In this document: positions 1 through 9,878 of the stretch, in pieces
Numbering within the stretch: position 1 is the stretch's first letter
Layout of the letters: the number at the start of each line of letters is the position of its first letter
From: a virus
Length of the DNA: 25,317 nt
IMG/VR virus record: IMGVR_UViG_3300048818_000189
Span: 1 to 25,317 of that record
Reading direction: 5' to 3' (one strand)
Notes under the pieces: generated by a model
Databases searched by the model: none
The model's input: the letters and a program-made list of their open reading frames with translations, nothing else
What the model was told of the DNA's origin: nothing
Position numbers and translations under genes: made by a program

Positions 1-48
1 GAGCGGGAGTTTCATAGTTGTTTAGGGAGATATGCTGTCGTTACACCA

Positions 49-88
49 CCGCTCCGGGTTGTCCGGGGCGGGTAGGATTCAAACCTAC
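49..88. other. Two adjacent small hairpins downstream of the tail fibre gene
   Basis: Bases 49-57 pair with 63-71 (9 bp, one G.U on the + strand, 5-base loop). They are followed directly by a 5-bp stem, 72-76 with 84-88, around a 7-base loop. Read on the minus strand the second hairpin resembles a tRNA T-arm (GTAGG-TTTGAAT-CCTAC), but I could not fold a cloverleaf around it. It lies just after the stop of the fibre gene, so it may be a 3' end structure or the remnant of an RNA gene. No U-run follows on either strand, so an intrinsic terminator is not supported. Confidence 0.35.
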
Positions 89-113
89 ACCTTCTCTAAT
101 TAACTATACGGTT

Positions 114-3100
114 TTAGCTTACGAGTACGCCGCCGATCACCGTGTGGGTTGCGAGAGTTGCATCCTGGAAAGTGAAGTCCGCTCCAAAGTGCTGCGTGCC
201 TCCAGAGTCGTAAGGATTGAAAGCCCGCGCACCTACACCGTTGAATCTCCCGACGTTAACCCCTGGCCCCACGAATTGCCCAGCGGTATTTATCATAACA
301 GCTCCCTGTAATTTATATGTCGAAGCAGAAGTCGTAACATTCACGCTGCCCGCCGCACTGATATTTCCATTTCCATCAACTTGGAAATTGAAATTCGTAT
401 TTTGGAATGTTATCGACGCTCCGGTATTCTGGCTCTGCATAGATTGGAACGTCACATTTGCCGTTGTGTTTACGGGCTGTCCGATACTTATCGTAATATT
501 TGGAGAAGACGTAGTGACCGTAACTCCAGTTCCTTGGACTATCCCTACTGAGCCATTGAGTAGGTTGATAAATGTAACTCCTCCCGAGCTGGCCGCGAAG
601 TTCACCGTATTCCACGTTAACGTACTCGGATTATAGTACCACCAAACAGAACCGGAGTTCGGAACCAGTGCCGCATAGCCAGAACTCGGAATACTCGGAG
701 TACTCACCGTTGGTAAGAATGATATGAACCCATCAGATTGCATCCCGAAGTGGGCATACATCCCGTTCATGATCTCCAGGGTTCCCGTATTACGGATGTA
801 GACCCGAGTGGCCCGCGCTCCGGGACCGTTAGCATTGGGGGTCGTGGCGAACTGGATCTCAGCGCCATTGTTGCTCGCGCTGGTCCAGTTTTCGCTGGCG
901 GCGAATGTGATTGCCGCACTATTACTTGCTGTTACTCCGCCTGGGGAACCGGAATATGATCCCCGCCCGCCGAAAGTAAATAGTCCGGCCCCGCTGGGAG
1001 TTTGGCTCCACGGACCTGCTGTAGAAGATGCTACGATCCGCCGCCCCACTATCGCCGGAACCGTCGGCACGAACCCTGTATTATCATATGCATCGACAAC
1101 ATAACTAACAACCCCGACGGCAGCCCCCTGAATCAAAAAGTTGTTCCCGATAGAACCCTGATCGGATAAAATCATAGGTCCCAATTGAAGTGCGTTTCCG
1201 ATCTTCGCCCCACCCGAAGTCTGAACAGTGTTCCACAGCGTATTCGTATTAGTGACGAGGTATCCGCCGTCGCTCTGGACATAACCCGCGCCGACCGCTA
1301 TCCCTGCCGTGCCGGAAATACCGAACACGGTTAATAGGTTTTGGATTCCTGGATTATTGGAGAAAGTTAAATTGGGGGATGCGGCGAAAGCGTTGCTGAC
1401 GCCGCAATACTGGACTTGATTCACGCTGCCCGCTGCGAGGCTGGAAGAGAGCATCGGCACCGCCGCGTTGGTACCCTGCGTCACCATCCATCGCCCTGGT
1501 GAAGAGCTGGAATCAAAATACAGCTTTCCCTGTCCGGCTGCCGGAGGAGGGAAGCTAGAAGATACTCCGACGCCCACTATGTCATACGTTGAAATATGTC
1601 TATGCGCAGTTATTCCACCATTGGGGGCTTGGATCGCTGTGTCTACTGCCTGTGCTGTGTAGAAACCCCCGGCAGCATTAACGAAGGCGTTTGTGCACAG
1701 AGCCACCGTAGTCAATGGAGTCGGGGTACCGTTTACGGCGGCGGCGAACAGAAGAACGTCTGTAGAGCCAAAAGACGCCGAAGACAGCGCGACGGGGTAG
1801 GGGGTAAGACCGCCGTACGTAAGTGGCGGCAAGTCTATATACCCGCCTTTTCCGCTTCCGCTCGTTATTCCGGCTCCGGCCCCGAAGAACCCGCCAGAAG
1901 GAGCTTGTATCGCTTGGTAGCTGACGTTGGAAGTAACGAATCCGCCGTCCGCGCTGGCGTATGCGTTAAGAACCGTTAATCCCGCTGTGGAAGATATCCC
2001 GGTTATGTTTAGCGCCTGGGCCGTGTAGTTAAACTTCAGGTTCAGACTACCGGCAAAAGCCGCTCCAGATACATTGTAGATCACTTCCTGATCAGTCCCT
2101 ACGAGACTAGCTCCCAGCATGGGAACAGCCGCATTAGTTCCTTGGGTCACCATCCACTTTCCGGGTGAGGAACTAGAATCAAAATACAACTTTCCTTGGC
2201 CTGCGGCAGAAGCGGGGAAACTCGATGCTACACCAACCCCTACGATATCATAGGTGGAAATAATTCGGTGTCCAGACACTCCTCCGTTTGGTGCTTGGAT
2301 TGCTGTGTCCGCCGCTTGTGCCGTATAGAACCCTCCCGCCGCGTTTACGAAGGCATTGGTGCAAAGCGCGACAGACGTTAACGGGGCGGGGTTCCCGCCT
2401 AGACCGGTTCCGTTTACCGAGGCAGAAAATAGTAGTACGTCCGTGGAACCAAATGATGCCGACGCTAGCGGTACAGGATACGGCGTGAGTCCGCCATAAG
2501 AAATCGGGGGTACGTCAATGTACCCTCCCTTCCCTGAACCGCTGGTTATTCCTATGCCCGCGCCTAAAAATCCTCCGGCGGGAGCTTGTATCGCTTGATA
2601 GTTCGTTGATATGGTAGTAAATCCTCCGTCGGAAGCTATGTAACCATTGAGCACGCTAAGTCCGGCTGTCGAAGTTATCCCCGTAACCACGAGGGCTTGG
2701 GCCGTGTAATTGAATTTTAGGTTCGGGCTTCCTGCGAACGCAGTACCGGAAACGTTGTATATTACCTCCTGGTCCGTACCGACTAACGATGCTCCTATCA
2801 TGGGGACAGCAGCATTGGTTCCTTGCGTTACCATCCAACGGCCAGGAGAAGTACTCGAATCAAAGTACAGCTTACCTTGACCTGCGGCAGGTGGAGGAAA
2901 CCCTAAAGTAACACCTACTCCTACGATGTCATAGGTAGATATCACGCGTCTTCCGGTCACTCCACCATTTGGAGCCTGAATAGCTGTATCCACGGCTTGG
3001 ACTGTGTAGAATCCTCCGGCAGCATTCATGAAGGCATTGGTACATAGAGCTACAGTTGTTAGCGGGGCTGGGTTTCCACCTAAGCCAGTTCCGTTAACAG

Positions 3101-5573
3101 CTGAGGAGAATAACAGAACATCAGTCCCGCCAAAAGTTGCAGATGTTAGTGGGACAGGATACGGAGTTAGCCCGCCGTACGATAAGGGCGGGATATCGAT
3201 GTACCCTCCCTTTCCACTTCCACTCGTAACACCGATTCCAGCACAGAAAACACCACCAGTAGGACTCTGAATAGACTGGTAAGAGTTTCCAAGCGTTGGT
3301 GAGGTTACTGCGAACCCGCCGTCAGCTCCGATGTAGCTATTAATAACGTTAAGACCTGGATTGCCCGAAACCCCTATTATAGTAAGTGCTTGCGGTGCCG
3401 TATTAGTCCATATAAAGTTGCTAGAGCCTCCGATAGAAGTCCCGCCAACGCTGTATAGCACGTCCTTGTTTGCTATTCCAGTAAGCGAAAGCGTAAGCGG
3501 AATCCATGTCCGTACATAAGGGCCTGCTCCAGTAGCGGCGATACTCTGCTCAATATATCCCACCGTGTGCTTGAACCGAAGCATGGCTACGGTCGGCCCG
3601 AGAAGATTAGCGTCGCTGTCGAAATACGTAGTATCTGCTAAGCAGATAATGGAGTCAAAATACCCCTTACCGCTGAGCAGTGCATCGTCAAACGCAGATG
3701 TAGTACGAGCTCCGGTAGTGATCGTTCCGCCGTTTCCAGATCCATTAGTAATATTCAATAATGGTCCTGGCGTAAGAGGAAAACTAGCATAGGTTCCCGC
3801 GTCCTGTAGCGTTAATAAAGAAGTCGAAGTACCTCCTAGATTCTTATAAACGCGTAGCAGATTAGTCTCGCGCTGAAGCCAGTTCTCTGAAGAGGCAGTG
3901 AGGCCCGAAGCCGTGGAAGAAAATATGACGCGGGAGACGGAGCCGGAGTTCGGGTCTTTCTCGAACTCGTATGTGTTGCTTCCGAGAAGCCACTCATTTC
4001 CTGCCACCCAGTTCTTATCAGTAGACAAAAACGTGGTGAGAGATGGGTCTTCCACAATAGCTGCCTGCATCGTGGAAGGATTCCAGTTCAGTGTGTTGTT
4101 ATTGATTGTATTGGACTGTGCGCGATAATTAGCTCCTGCAGCTACAGGACCGTAGATAATCGGCGGTGCGAGATACCCCGATGCGAGATGGTTGACGTTG
4201 TTGCCGCTGATCTTACAATTACGACAGGCATACAAGCGGATCGCTCCGCCCCCGAACTTACTAAGGAAGTTATCTGCGATTACGTTGGAAGCCCCTCCGA
4301 GAGACTGGCCGGAAGTGTTGTCGCAGTTGATTCCGTAGCAGTACTGTGCACCTGCTCCACCAGGACCGAAACTCGACACTTGGTCTTCAGAGTACTCCGG
4401 GTCGCCGGGCTGTGAAATCACTCCCGTGTTTCCGAGCACAGTTCCCTGGCCGAACCCGTCCATGTCCAGCATCCCGCCGTTGCAGTTCAGGAACGTGTTA
4501 TTGGCATAGACGAGGTTGGTACAAAGACCGGAAGTATCGAGTGCCGTGGACTGGTGATTTGCTAGCCATACGGGAGTAGCCGTCGCGGTATCAGAGTTTC
4601 CGGTAATGAATCCAACACGATGGAACCGGCAGTTGGTAACTCCTCCACCGTTTAACCCTCCATGCTCTACACCTTCCAACCCAACGTCCTCGAATAGGCA
4701 GTGGTCCACCGAGATATTTTCATGTAGTCGGGTAAAGGCGTATAGGTGCCCCCATATCTGGGAGCCTGGAGAGCGTTTGAACTCGTTGTCATGTATCCTA
4801 CCGTTTTTCACTGCGTAAGTAGTTCCGTCACCTTGGTAGTGAATGCCGCTTGTCCAGGACTGGTACGTGTTCGTACCTCCTGTACCGAACGTGTGGGCAC
4901 GATTATTGATGAATAGACAATCACTTATATCCCATCCATCAATATCACCTACACTCAAGGCAGCGAGCAAGATCGCGTATCCGGCTGTGTGCGTAAACGT
5001 GCAATGGTCGAACCCCCAGTTACTCGCGCCACCATGGACCCATACAGTGGAATTGAGAACGAGGTTAGCCTGCATAGGGTCCGTAATCGTGGACCAATCG
5101 AGTTGGATCGATGTCGTCTGATTTCCATCGAAGGTTAGGAGCCTAAAGAAGAGCCCGGCGCCAGATAGGTCGAGCAATCCTTGACCGGTAGGCATGTTGC
5201 TCCCGCGCACGATGACACTGGATGCGCCCTCACCCCAGAACGTTATGTTCTTGTAGGTCGCGTCGAGTTTGAGGCTGGCTCCTCCACCGAAAAGATAAGT
5301 TCCTTTTGGGACATAGATCGATGCCCCTCCGATGGTCTTCGCATAGTCTGCGGCAGATTGGAAAGCGAGTTGGTCATTAGCAATACCATCGCCTACCGCC
5401 CCGAACTCATGGACGCTGAGGAAGTCTCCCTTCAAATCGCTGTCGGTAATCACTGCTCCCGGTACCGTAGCGCTGCGGTACGTGACCGTGGTCGTACCTC
5501 CACCGCCGCCGCCGGAGTTGAGCGACGGGCTGCGGGACGTTATGAATGTCTTCACTGGAGGAGGCGTTGGCAT
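114..5573 (-). CDS. Giant tail fibre/tailspike protein with N-terminal pectate-lyase-like beta-helix
   Basis: 1819 aa. Residues about 53-95 carry the classic pectate lyase/GH28-type start of a phage spike (FGAVGDG, then ND and a VPKGTY box), followed by asparagine- and glycine-rich beta-helix-like sequence to about residue 560. This is the usual architecture of receptor-binding or polysaccharide-degrading spikes at the tail tip. From about residue 760 to 1440 there are three copies of a ~226-residue module (boxes YQxIQxP, GKGGYID, YGGLTPYP, TDVLLF, CTNAF, GKLYFDS, TQGTNAAVPM, SDGGF). The C-terminal part is low-complexity, Gly/Ser/Thr-rich and ends in GGVLVS, with no recognisable intramolecular chaperone domain. 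A Gly-rich linker (residues 20-26) follows a Pro-rich N-terminus that probably anchors it to the tail. It is the last gene of the minus-strand tail operon. The assignment as a tail-tip adhesin is secure; enzymatic activity is inferred from the fold only. Confidence 0.85.
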   Translation of the reverse strand: MPTPPPVKTFITSRSPSLNSGGGGGGTTTVTYRSATVPGAVITDSDLKGDFLSVHEFGAVGDGIANDQLAFQSAADYAKTIGGASIYVPKGTYLFGGGASLKLDATYKNITFWGEGASSVIVRGSNMPTGQGLLDLSGAGLFFRLLTFDGNQTTSIQLDWSTITDPMQANLVLNSTVWVHGGASNWGFDHCTFTHTAGYAILLAALSVGDIDGWDISDCLFINNRAHTFGTGGTNTYQSWTSGIHYQGDGTTYAVKNGRIHDNEFKRSPGSQIWGHLYAFTRLHENISVDHCLFEDVGLEGVEHGGLNGGGVTNCRFHRVGFITGNSDTATATPVWLANHQSTALDTSGLCTNLVYANNTFLNCNGGMLDMDGFGQGTVLGNTGVISQPGDPEYSEDQVSSFGPGGAGAQYCYGINCDNTSGQSLGGASNVIADNFLSKFGGGAIRLYACRNCKISGNNVNHLASGYLAPPIIYGPVAAGANYRAQSNTINNNTLNWNPSTMQAAIVEDPSLTTFLSTDKNWVAGNEWLLGSNTYEFEKDPNSGSVSRVIFSSTASGLTASSENWLQRETNLLRVYKNLGGTSTSLLTLQDAGTYASFPLTPGPLLNITNGSGNGGTITTGARTTSAFDDALLSGKGYFDSIICLADTTYFDSDANLLGPTVAMLRFKHTVGYIEQSIAATGAGPYVRTWIPLTLSLTGIANKDVLYSVGGTSIGGSSNFIWTNTAPQALTIIGVSGNPGLNVINSYIGADGGFAVTSPTLGNSYQSIQSPTGGVFCAGIGVTSGSGKGGYIDIPPLSYGGLTPYPVPLTSATFGGTDVLLFSSAVNGTGLGGNPAPLTTVALCTNAFMNAAGGFYTVQAVDTAIQAPNGGVTGRRVISTYDIVGVGVTLGFPPPAAGQGKLYFDSSTSPGRWMVTQGTNAAVPMIGASLVGTDQEVIYNVSGTAFAGSPNLKFNYTAQALVVTGITSTAGLSVLNGYIASDGGFTTISTNYQAIQAPAGGFLGAGIGITSGSGKGGYIDVPPISYGGLTPYPVPLASASFGSTDVLLFSASVNGTGLGGNPAPLTSVALCTNAFVNAAGGFYTAQAADTAIQAPNGGVSGHRIISTYDIVGVGVASSFPASAAGQGKLYFDSSSSPGKWMVTQGTNAAVPMLGASLVGTDQEVIYNVSGAAFAGSLNLKFNYTAQALNITGISSTAGLTVLNAYASADGGFVTSNVSYQAIQAPSGGFFGAGAGITSGSGKGGYIDLPPLTYGGLTPYPVALSSASFGSTDVLLFAAAVNGTPTPLTTVALCTNAFVNAAGGFYTAQAVDTAIQAPNGGITAHRHISTYDIVGVGVSSSFPPPAAGQGKLYFDSSSSPGRWMVTQGTNAAVPMLSSSLAAGSVNQVQYCGVSNAFAASPNLTFSNNPGIQNLLTVFGISGTAGIAVGAGYVQSDGGYLVTNTNTLWNTVQTSGGAKIGNALQLGPMILSDQGSIGNNFLIQGAAVGVVSYVVDAYDNTGFVPTVPAIVGRRIVASSTAGPWSQTPSGAGLFTFGGRGSYSGSPGGVTASNSAAITFAASENWTSASNNGAEIQFATTPNANGPGARATRVYIRNTGTLEIMNGMYAHFGMQSDGFISFLPTVSTPSIPSSGYAALVPNSGSVWWYYNPSTLTWNTVNFAASSGGVTFINLLNGSVGIVQGTGVTVTTSSPNITISIGQPVNTTANVTFQSMQSQNTGASITFQNTNFNFQVDGNGNISAAGSVNVTTSASTYKLQGAVMINTAGQFVGPGVNVGRFNGVGARAFNPYDSGGTQHFGADFTFQDATLATHTVIGGVLVS
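1246..3285 (-). repeat. Three tandem ~680-bp modules inside the tail fibre gene
   Basis: Units run roughly 3285-2609, 2608-1926 and 1925-1246, each about 680 bp and in the same frame. The protein motifs are nearly identical between units, but the DNA differs at many third codon positions (compare the segments around 1476-1560, 2142-2220 and 2822-2900). The third unit lacks the GLGGN insert present in the other two. A shorter sub-module (E/DV.Y.VxG ... SDGGF) also occurs once before and once after the three full units. Confidence 0.8.
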
Positions 5574-5595
5574 AGGGATACCGTATAGTTACTTA

Positions 5596-5772
5596 ATGAC
5601 TGGAATAAATACACTACGGCTTTGCGACGCTGAGGTGAATAAAGCGTTAAAACTCTATCTCACAGAAGTAGTTCTTAAAGATACACAGCTTAACGTTACC
5701 TCAGTTCGCTACTCACACAATGAGCATATAACTGAAGTAACCCTTGAAGGAACCGAAACAGTTAAACCATAG
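5596..5772 (+). CDS. Small hypothetical protein on the strand opposite the tail genes
   Basis: 58 aa from an ATG at 5596 to a stop at 5770-5772. It fills the gap between the tail fibre gene and the tail-tip gene and overlaps the 3' end of the latter by 11 bases. The sequence looks like a compact folded protein (AEVNKALKLYL helix, then alternating beta-type residues VTSVRYSHNEHITEVTLEG). This resembles small hypothetical proteins common in phages, although I cannot name a family. A longer in-frame start at 5482 would run antisense through the fibre N-terminus and adds a proline run, so I prefer 5596. The ribosome binding site is weak. The absence of any other gene in this gap supports it being real. 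Confidence 0.45.
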   Translation: MTGINTLRLCDAEVNKALKLYLTEVVLKDTQLNVTSVRYSHNEHITEVTLEGTETVKP

Positions 5773-8700
5773 TCCCGCTAGCAGAACCGATCCACACGTT
5801 GTCGGGCTGCATGTTAGAGGTCAGGTCGATCTCGGCGTTGCCGCCGTCATCCTGTTCCTGCGCGACTGAGGAGCTTACTCCCGGCTGGATAGGTCCGTAG
5901 AACAGTACTTCAACCTTGTTCGTACTGCTATCGGTCTTCCAAACCTTAATGGGTACCTTCGGAACCGATGCCCCCGGCAGTAGCATATATGCCATGTTCG
6001 GTGCGAATGGGTCGCCGCCCGGTACTGCGCTAGCATCGCATAGAATCACACCGTCCGTCAGCAACTGCGTGGTAGTCTGGTTGATCGTCCGAGTCAATCC
6101 AAATCCAAACACGAACATCTCACGGAAAGATGCTTGCCCGATGGGACCGTGGGAATTGTCCTGAGTCTCCGTGTAAACCTTGATGATCCAACTACCGTTA
6201 GCGAGGTTCTGCACGTTCGGAACGGCCACTACGCCGTTAAAACTGACCTTGTTCGGGATTTGTATTGGCGGGGTATGGAACTCCGGAACCCCGTTGCCTG
6301 CAACGATAATCACGAGGTCCCCATTTACAGGAATTATGGCCCACTTGTTAGAAAGCGTAATGCTAGTGGCATCATTATCAGCTATCTGCTGTATGTCTCC
6401 CGCGTCCGGTCCTGTGAGTACCCAAGCGAAGTTACCGATTTCTGCGTGGGGAGTAAGCCCGGCAGGAGCGAACGTGTTAACGAGATTGGCGTCGCTGAAG
6501 CCGTTCGCCGTGAATGTCGGCTTGAAGCGAATCACGATCACGTCCAGCGGATCGAATATCGTGGTAAGATCGGGCGGGGTTCCTCCGGCGGAATTGTTAC
6601 CAACCGTCAACGTGTCCGCCGTGTTGGATGCGATCAAGAAGTTGGCGATCTCCACATCTCGCGTCTGGTCCCAGTGCGCGTAGAGACTAACGATGTATCC
6701 GGCGAACTGGTTCGTGGTAAAAGCAGCTCCCGAAATCTTCAGCGTCGTGGTTGTGACTCCGTTCGAAACGATCTGCTGCCCCAGCACGCCACCGTGGGCG
6801 ATGAGGAAGGGCTGAACACCGAAGTGGTCGAACTCCGTATCCACGCCGCCAGCGGAACCCGCTCCGTAAGCGTTGATCGGCACCGTGGTCGCCCCGGCGA
6901 TTATGTGCCCAACGTAGTTCCAACCCGACGTGTAGCTGGAAGCCATGTACACGTCGCCGCCGTTGTTGGTTCCTTGGAACGTCGCCGTGATCGCGATGGT
7001 TCCGTTCGCAGCCACCGTGACCGGAACTATGTTGGAATAGAGGCTAACTCCAAACGTGCGCCCGCCGTTGTGATCCTGCGCATTCATAGCCACGAGGTAG
7101 TTCCCGGCAGGGATGCTTCCACCCGTTCCCGGAACGGCGGATACGATTGTCGGAGGACCTACTAGAGCGGACGTTACGTTAATCGGTGGTATGCCCTTTA
7201 CCGCGACGCTAGCGAAGCCATTGCCTTGGGCATCTATACTGTAATTCGGTTGGACTCCGAATCCCGCGAAACTGCCGGTACCACCGAGGTAATAGGCATC
7301 GCCGGGTTCTACAACTTGGTAAGCGGGTTGCCATGGATATGGATCGATAGGTCCGGTCACAAAGTACGGATACGCTTCCACGTTGGCTATATTCTCCTCG
7401 CGCTGCCCCGCTGTATTTACTGAGCAGAACTTAAAATAGAGCGTCGTGCCGATAGCGCTCGCGTCGTACACGTACTCAAAGAAGCTCGACTGAGCTGGAT
7501 CGAGGAAACAAAACGGATCTCCGGTCACGTGGGTTCCGTCCACCGTATCATAAGCTCCGCGTCGAAGGTGGGTTAGGTTATAGTTATAGCTCGCGGTTAA
7601 AGTAGCGGTGCGAAATGAAAGTAACTCGTTACCGACGGCGATCAACGGAACCAGCGCATTCTCCTGAGCCTGTGTGTAGCTCGGCAAGATGCCGAAGCTT
7701 TCCGACAGATTCACAGCCAGAGTATCTGTGTCGTCGGGATCGGACGATGGATTCAAATTAGCCGTGAGTATTCCCATCGTGGATACGCCGAGGAATTTCC
7801 CGACGGAGTTGTACTGTCCGGATATCCCGCTGGTAGAAACAAATACCTCCGCGCCTCCCCAATTAGGCCCGCCTGACAGCGCGATAGCGACGGTATATTG
7901 GTTGCCCTGCGTAACCTCCTCGGGTAGCTGCACGAATTGCGGCGTATTAACGCTTCCAGGAGCCGCGTAGTATCCGGGTCCGGGATTAGCTGCGCCGGTC
8001 TTCGGGTACAGCGTCGGGCTGGCGGCGCTCCACGGAAAGTCTTCACACGTTACCTTAAGCTGGAAGTTATCGTCTTCTTCGAGCGACAGTATACGCGCCG
8101 GATGATCTACCAGTCCAAGATCGATATCGTTCAGCGTCACCATGTCCATCGGCTCCAATAAGGCGAAGCTGATAGAATCGATAATGAACTCGTACTGGTT
8201 GCGAATCCAAACCGAACGGCGGAGCTGCGTGATAGCTACCGTCTGTGCGACTGGCTGGGAACAGATGCAATGAAGGGAATCGGAGCCGCGTGCACGGAGC
8301 CCGTATAAGCGCACAGAACTGTCGTCCGGCTCTGTTACCGGTTCGTAGTTGTAATTATTTCCACGGTTGGCCCATTCGATGGTAATCTGGTTCTCTGCGT
8401 CCCGCACGCTTGGCCTGTCTACCTGTATCGGCTCCTCCGGTCCCTTGGTAATCCAATTGTCGTCATCGAGATCATAGATCGGCGTCGTATTGGGAGTGAA
8501 GGTATAACCGTTCGCTATGACAGTCTTATCCCCGAAGCTCTTCAACTTTAAAACTCCGTCGCTCCACACGAATGTAGCGTTAGAACACTTTTCTATCCAA
8601 TCTGATATCCACTGGCTGGCCGGTTGCTGAGTATCGAGTAGCGGTGAGATAAAAATTCCGTTAGCGAAGTTGTAGTTTTGGACCTCTGTCAGCGGACCGA

Positions 8701-9865
8701 TCTCGCTCGGGATGAACCCGCATCCGTAGTACGGATTCGTCAAGAAGTCTTGAACTATTAGACTTGGCTCTACATCTTGGATACCCGCGCCCTGCGGTAA
8801 GAATCCTTGGACCTCGAATGCATAGTTGGAGACTAGCCCACTGGAGCCGAGGTCGAACGCGGAGTTGGCTGCATACGCGGTGTTGGTGTAGCCCAGTGCC
8901 TGCGTGGGATGATTGCTAGTGAGATATCCCCAAGGAGACTGTCCGGGAGTACCGACGAAGAGCGTAAATTGGAGGTTATTCGTGGGAACTACTTGGGATT
9001 GGTCTTCACTCGTCGTCACCTCGTAGAACGTGTAGTTGATCTGGACCGTCTTGCCGACATCTGCTCCGCTGAACTGGTATGCGTAAGAAAGCCCCGCCGT
9101 GAGTACCAAACCGCTTCCACCCGTTCCGGTATTATTTACGTTAACGGTCGGGATAGAAGTGAACCCGGTACCTCCAGTGTCAACAATCGCGCTAGTGACG
9201 ATGCCGGGGAGCAGTGAACCAGGAGCAGACACGGTTACGTGTCCGGTAAACCCGCTGCCTCCTCCTCCGGAAACACTGATCGTCGGGGCCGAATTGTAGC
9301 CGCTCCCGCGATTCTCGATAAACAGCGAAGATATCTGACCGGTCGTCTGATACTCCCCAGCACCGGGAGCTGTTACCTTCGCGGTCATCTTGGTGAATTG
9401 CATGCCCGAAAGCAGCCGCGATCCTGGAGACCCGAAATCATTCGCCGTGTGGCTATAACTATCTAATCGCGCAGCCCCGAGATCGGCCACATATCCGGAT
9501 GCTCCCGTAGGCGTTACCAATCCGCCGCTCGGCACGGTCACCGTTTCGGTCCATTTAGTAACGGTGAGAACAGCCTTGTCCACGAATATCCGCGATATAC
9601 CTTGGATAGGTCCGGTACAGAGACCCATTATGAGAGCCGCCTTATAGTCGTACTGCTGCGCGCCGGATTTCCCGCTGGCTCCTTTCCCGGTCCCGAACTT
9701 CCCGCCGCCCGTAGTCGCAGTCCAATCCCCGAACCAGAGGATTGTTGGAGCAAGCTTCACGGTACCGTAACATATCGGGATGCACTTCCCAAAAGCGCTA
9801 AATTGTACCGGGAGCCCGAACAATTCGTTGGGTTGTGTACTATTTGTGGGGGAAAATAAGGACAT
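5762..9865 (-). CDS. Tail tip/baseplate hub protein (lambda J- or GTA gp15-like)
   Basis: 1367 aa. The N-terminus (NELFGLPVQFSAFGKCIPICYGTVKLAP) and a central segment around residues 404-450 (PLLDTQQPASQWISDW, then VWSDGVLKLKSFGD) are typical of the phage tail protein/hub family that forms the tip of siphovirus tails. Its position after DUF2460, DUF2163 and NlpC/P60 genes matches gene-transfer-agent-like tail tips. A glycine-rich insert at about residues 180-265 contains repeats of the form GSGYxSxPTxxVxGGGGSG; a related one occurs in the DUF2460 protein. The C-terminal half is rich in beta-type and fibronectin-like sequence. ATG start at 9865 has no strong ribosome binding site. It is preceded by a 120-base gap that holds the palindromic element at 9879-9970. 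Confidence 0.85.
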   Translation of the reverse strand: MSLFSPTNSTQPNELFGLPVQFSAFGKCIPICYGTVKLAPTILWFGDWTATTGGGKFGTGKGASGKSGAQQYDYKAALIMGLCTGPIQGISRIFVDKAVLTVTKWTETVTVPSGGLVTPTGASGYVADLGAARLDSYSHTANDFGSPGSRLLSGMQFTKMTAKVTAPGAGEYQTTGQISSLFIENRGSGYNSAPTISVSGGGGSGFTGHVTVSAPGSLLPGIVTSAIVDTGGTGFTSIPTVNVNNTGTGGSGLVLTAGLSYAYQFSGADVGKTVQINYTFYEVTTSEDQSQVVPTNNLQFTLFVGTPGQSPWGYLTSNHPTQALGYTNTAYAANSAFDLGSSGLVSNYAFEVQGFLPQGAGIQDVEPSLIVQDFLTNPYYGCGFIPSEIGPLTEVQNYNFANGIFISPLLDTQQPASQWISDWIEKCSNATFVWSDGVLKLKSFGDKTVIANGYTFTPNTTPIYDLDDDNWITKGPEEPIQVDRPSVRDAENQITIEWANRGNNYNYEPVTEPDDSSVRLYGLRARGSDSLHCICSQPVAQTVAITQLRRSVWIRNQYEFIIDSISFALLEPMDMVTLNDIDLGLVDHPARILSLEEDDNFQLKVTCEDFPWSAASPTLYPKTGAANPGPGYYAAPGSVNTPQFVQLPEEVTQGNQYTVAIALSGGPNWGGAEVFVSTSGISGQYNSVGKFLGVSTMGILTANLNPSSDPDDTDTLAVNLSESFGILPSYTQAQENALVPLIAVGNELLSFRTATLTASYNYNLTHLRRGAYDTVDGTHVTGDPFCFLDPAQSSFFEYVYDASAIGTTLYFKFCSVNTAGQREENIANVEAYPYFVTGPIDPYPWQPAYQVVEPGDAYYLGGTGSFAGFGVQPNYSIDAQGNGFASVAVKGIPPINVTSALVGPPTIVSAVPGTGGSIPAGNYLVAMNAQDHNGGRTFGVSLYSNIVPVTVAANGTIAITATFQGTNNGGDVYMASSYTSGWNYVGHIIAGATTVPINAYGAGSAGGVDTEFDHFGVQPFLIAHGGVLGQQIVSNGVTTTTLKISGAAFTTNQFAGYIVSLYAHWDQTRDVEIANFLIASNTADTLTVGNNSAGGTPPDLTTIFDPLDVIVIRFKPTFTANGFSDANLVNTFAPAGLTPHAEIGNFAWVLTGPDAGDIQQIADNDATSITLSNKWAIIPVNGDLVIIVAGNGVPEFHTPPIQIPNKVSFNGVVAVPNVQNLANGSWIIKVYTETQDNSHGPIGQASFREMFVFGFGLTRTINQTTTQLLTDGVILCDASAVPGGDPFAPNMAYMLLPGASVPKVPIKVWKTDSSTNKVEVLFYGPIQPGVSSSVAQEQDDGGNAEIDLTSNMQPDNVWIGSASGTMV

Positions 9866-9878
9866 TGGAGTTTAAACT

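Noticed and set aside
1-140. Complete tRNA gene on the minus strand
   Set aside because: A T-arm and a partial acceptor match (GGCGG/CCGCC) exist at the right distance, but D- and anticodon arms do not fold and the 5' side lies in the fibre gene.
1246-3285. CRISPR-like array
   Set aside because: The repeats are ~680 bp, in frame, and encode protein modules.
6134-7165. Long plus-strand open frame (343 codons) opposite the tail-tip gene
   Set aside because: Arg/Val-rich shadow composition, and the minus-strand frame is a recognisable tail protein.
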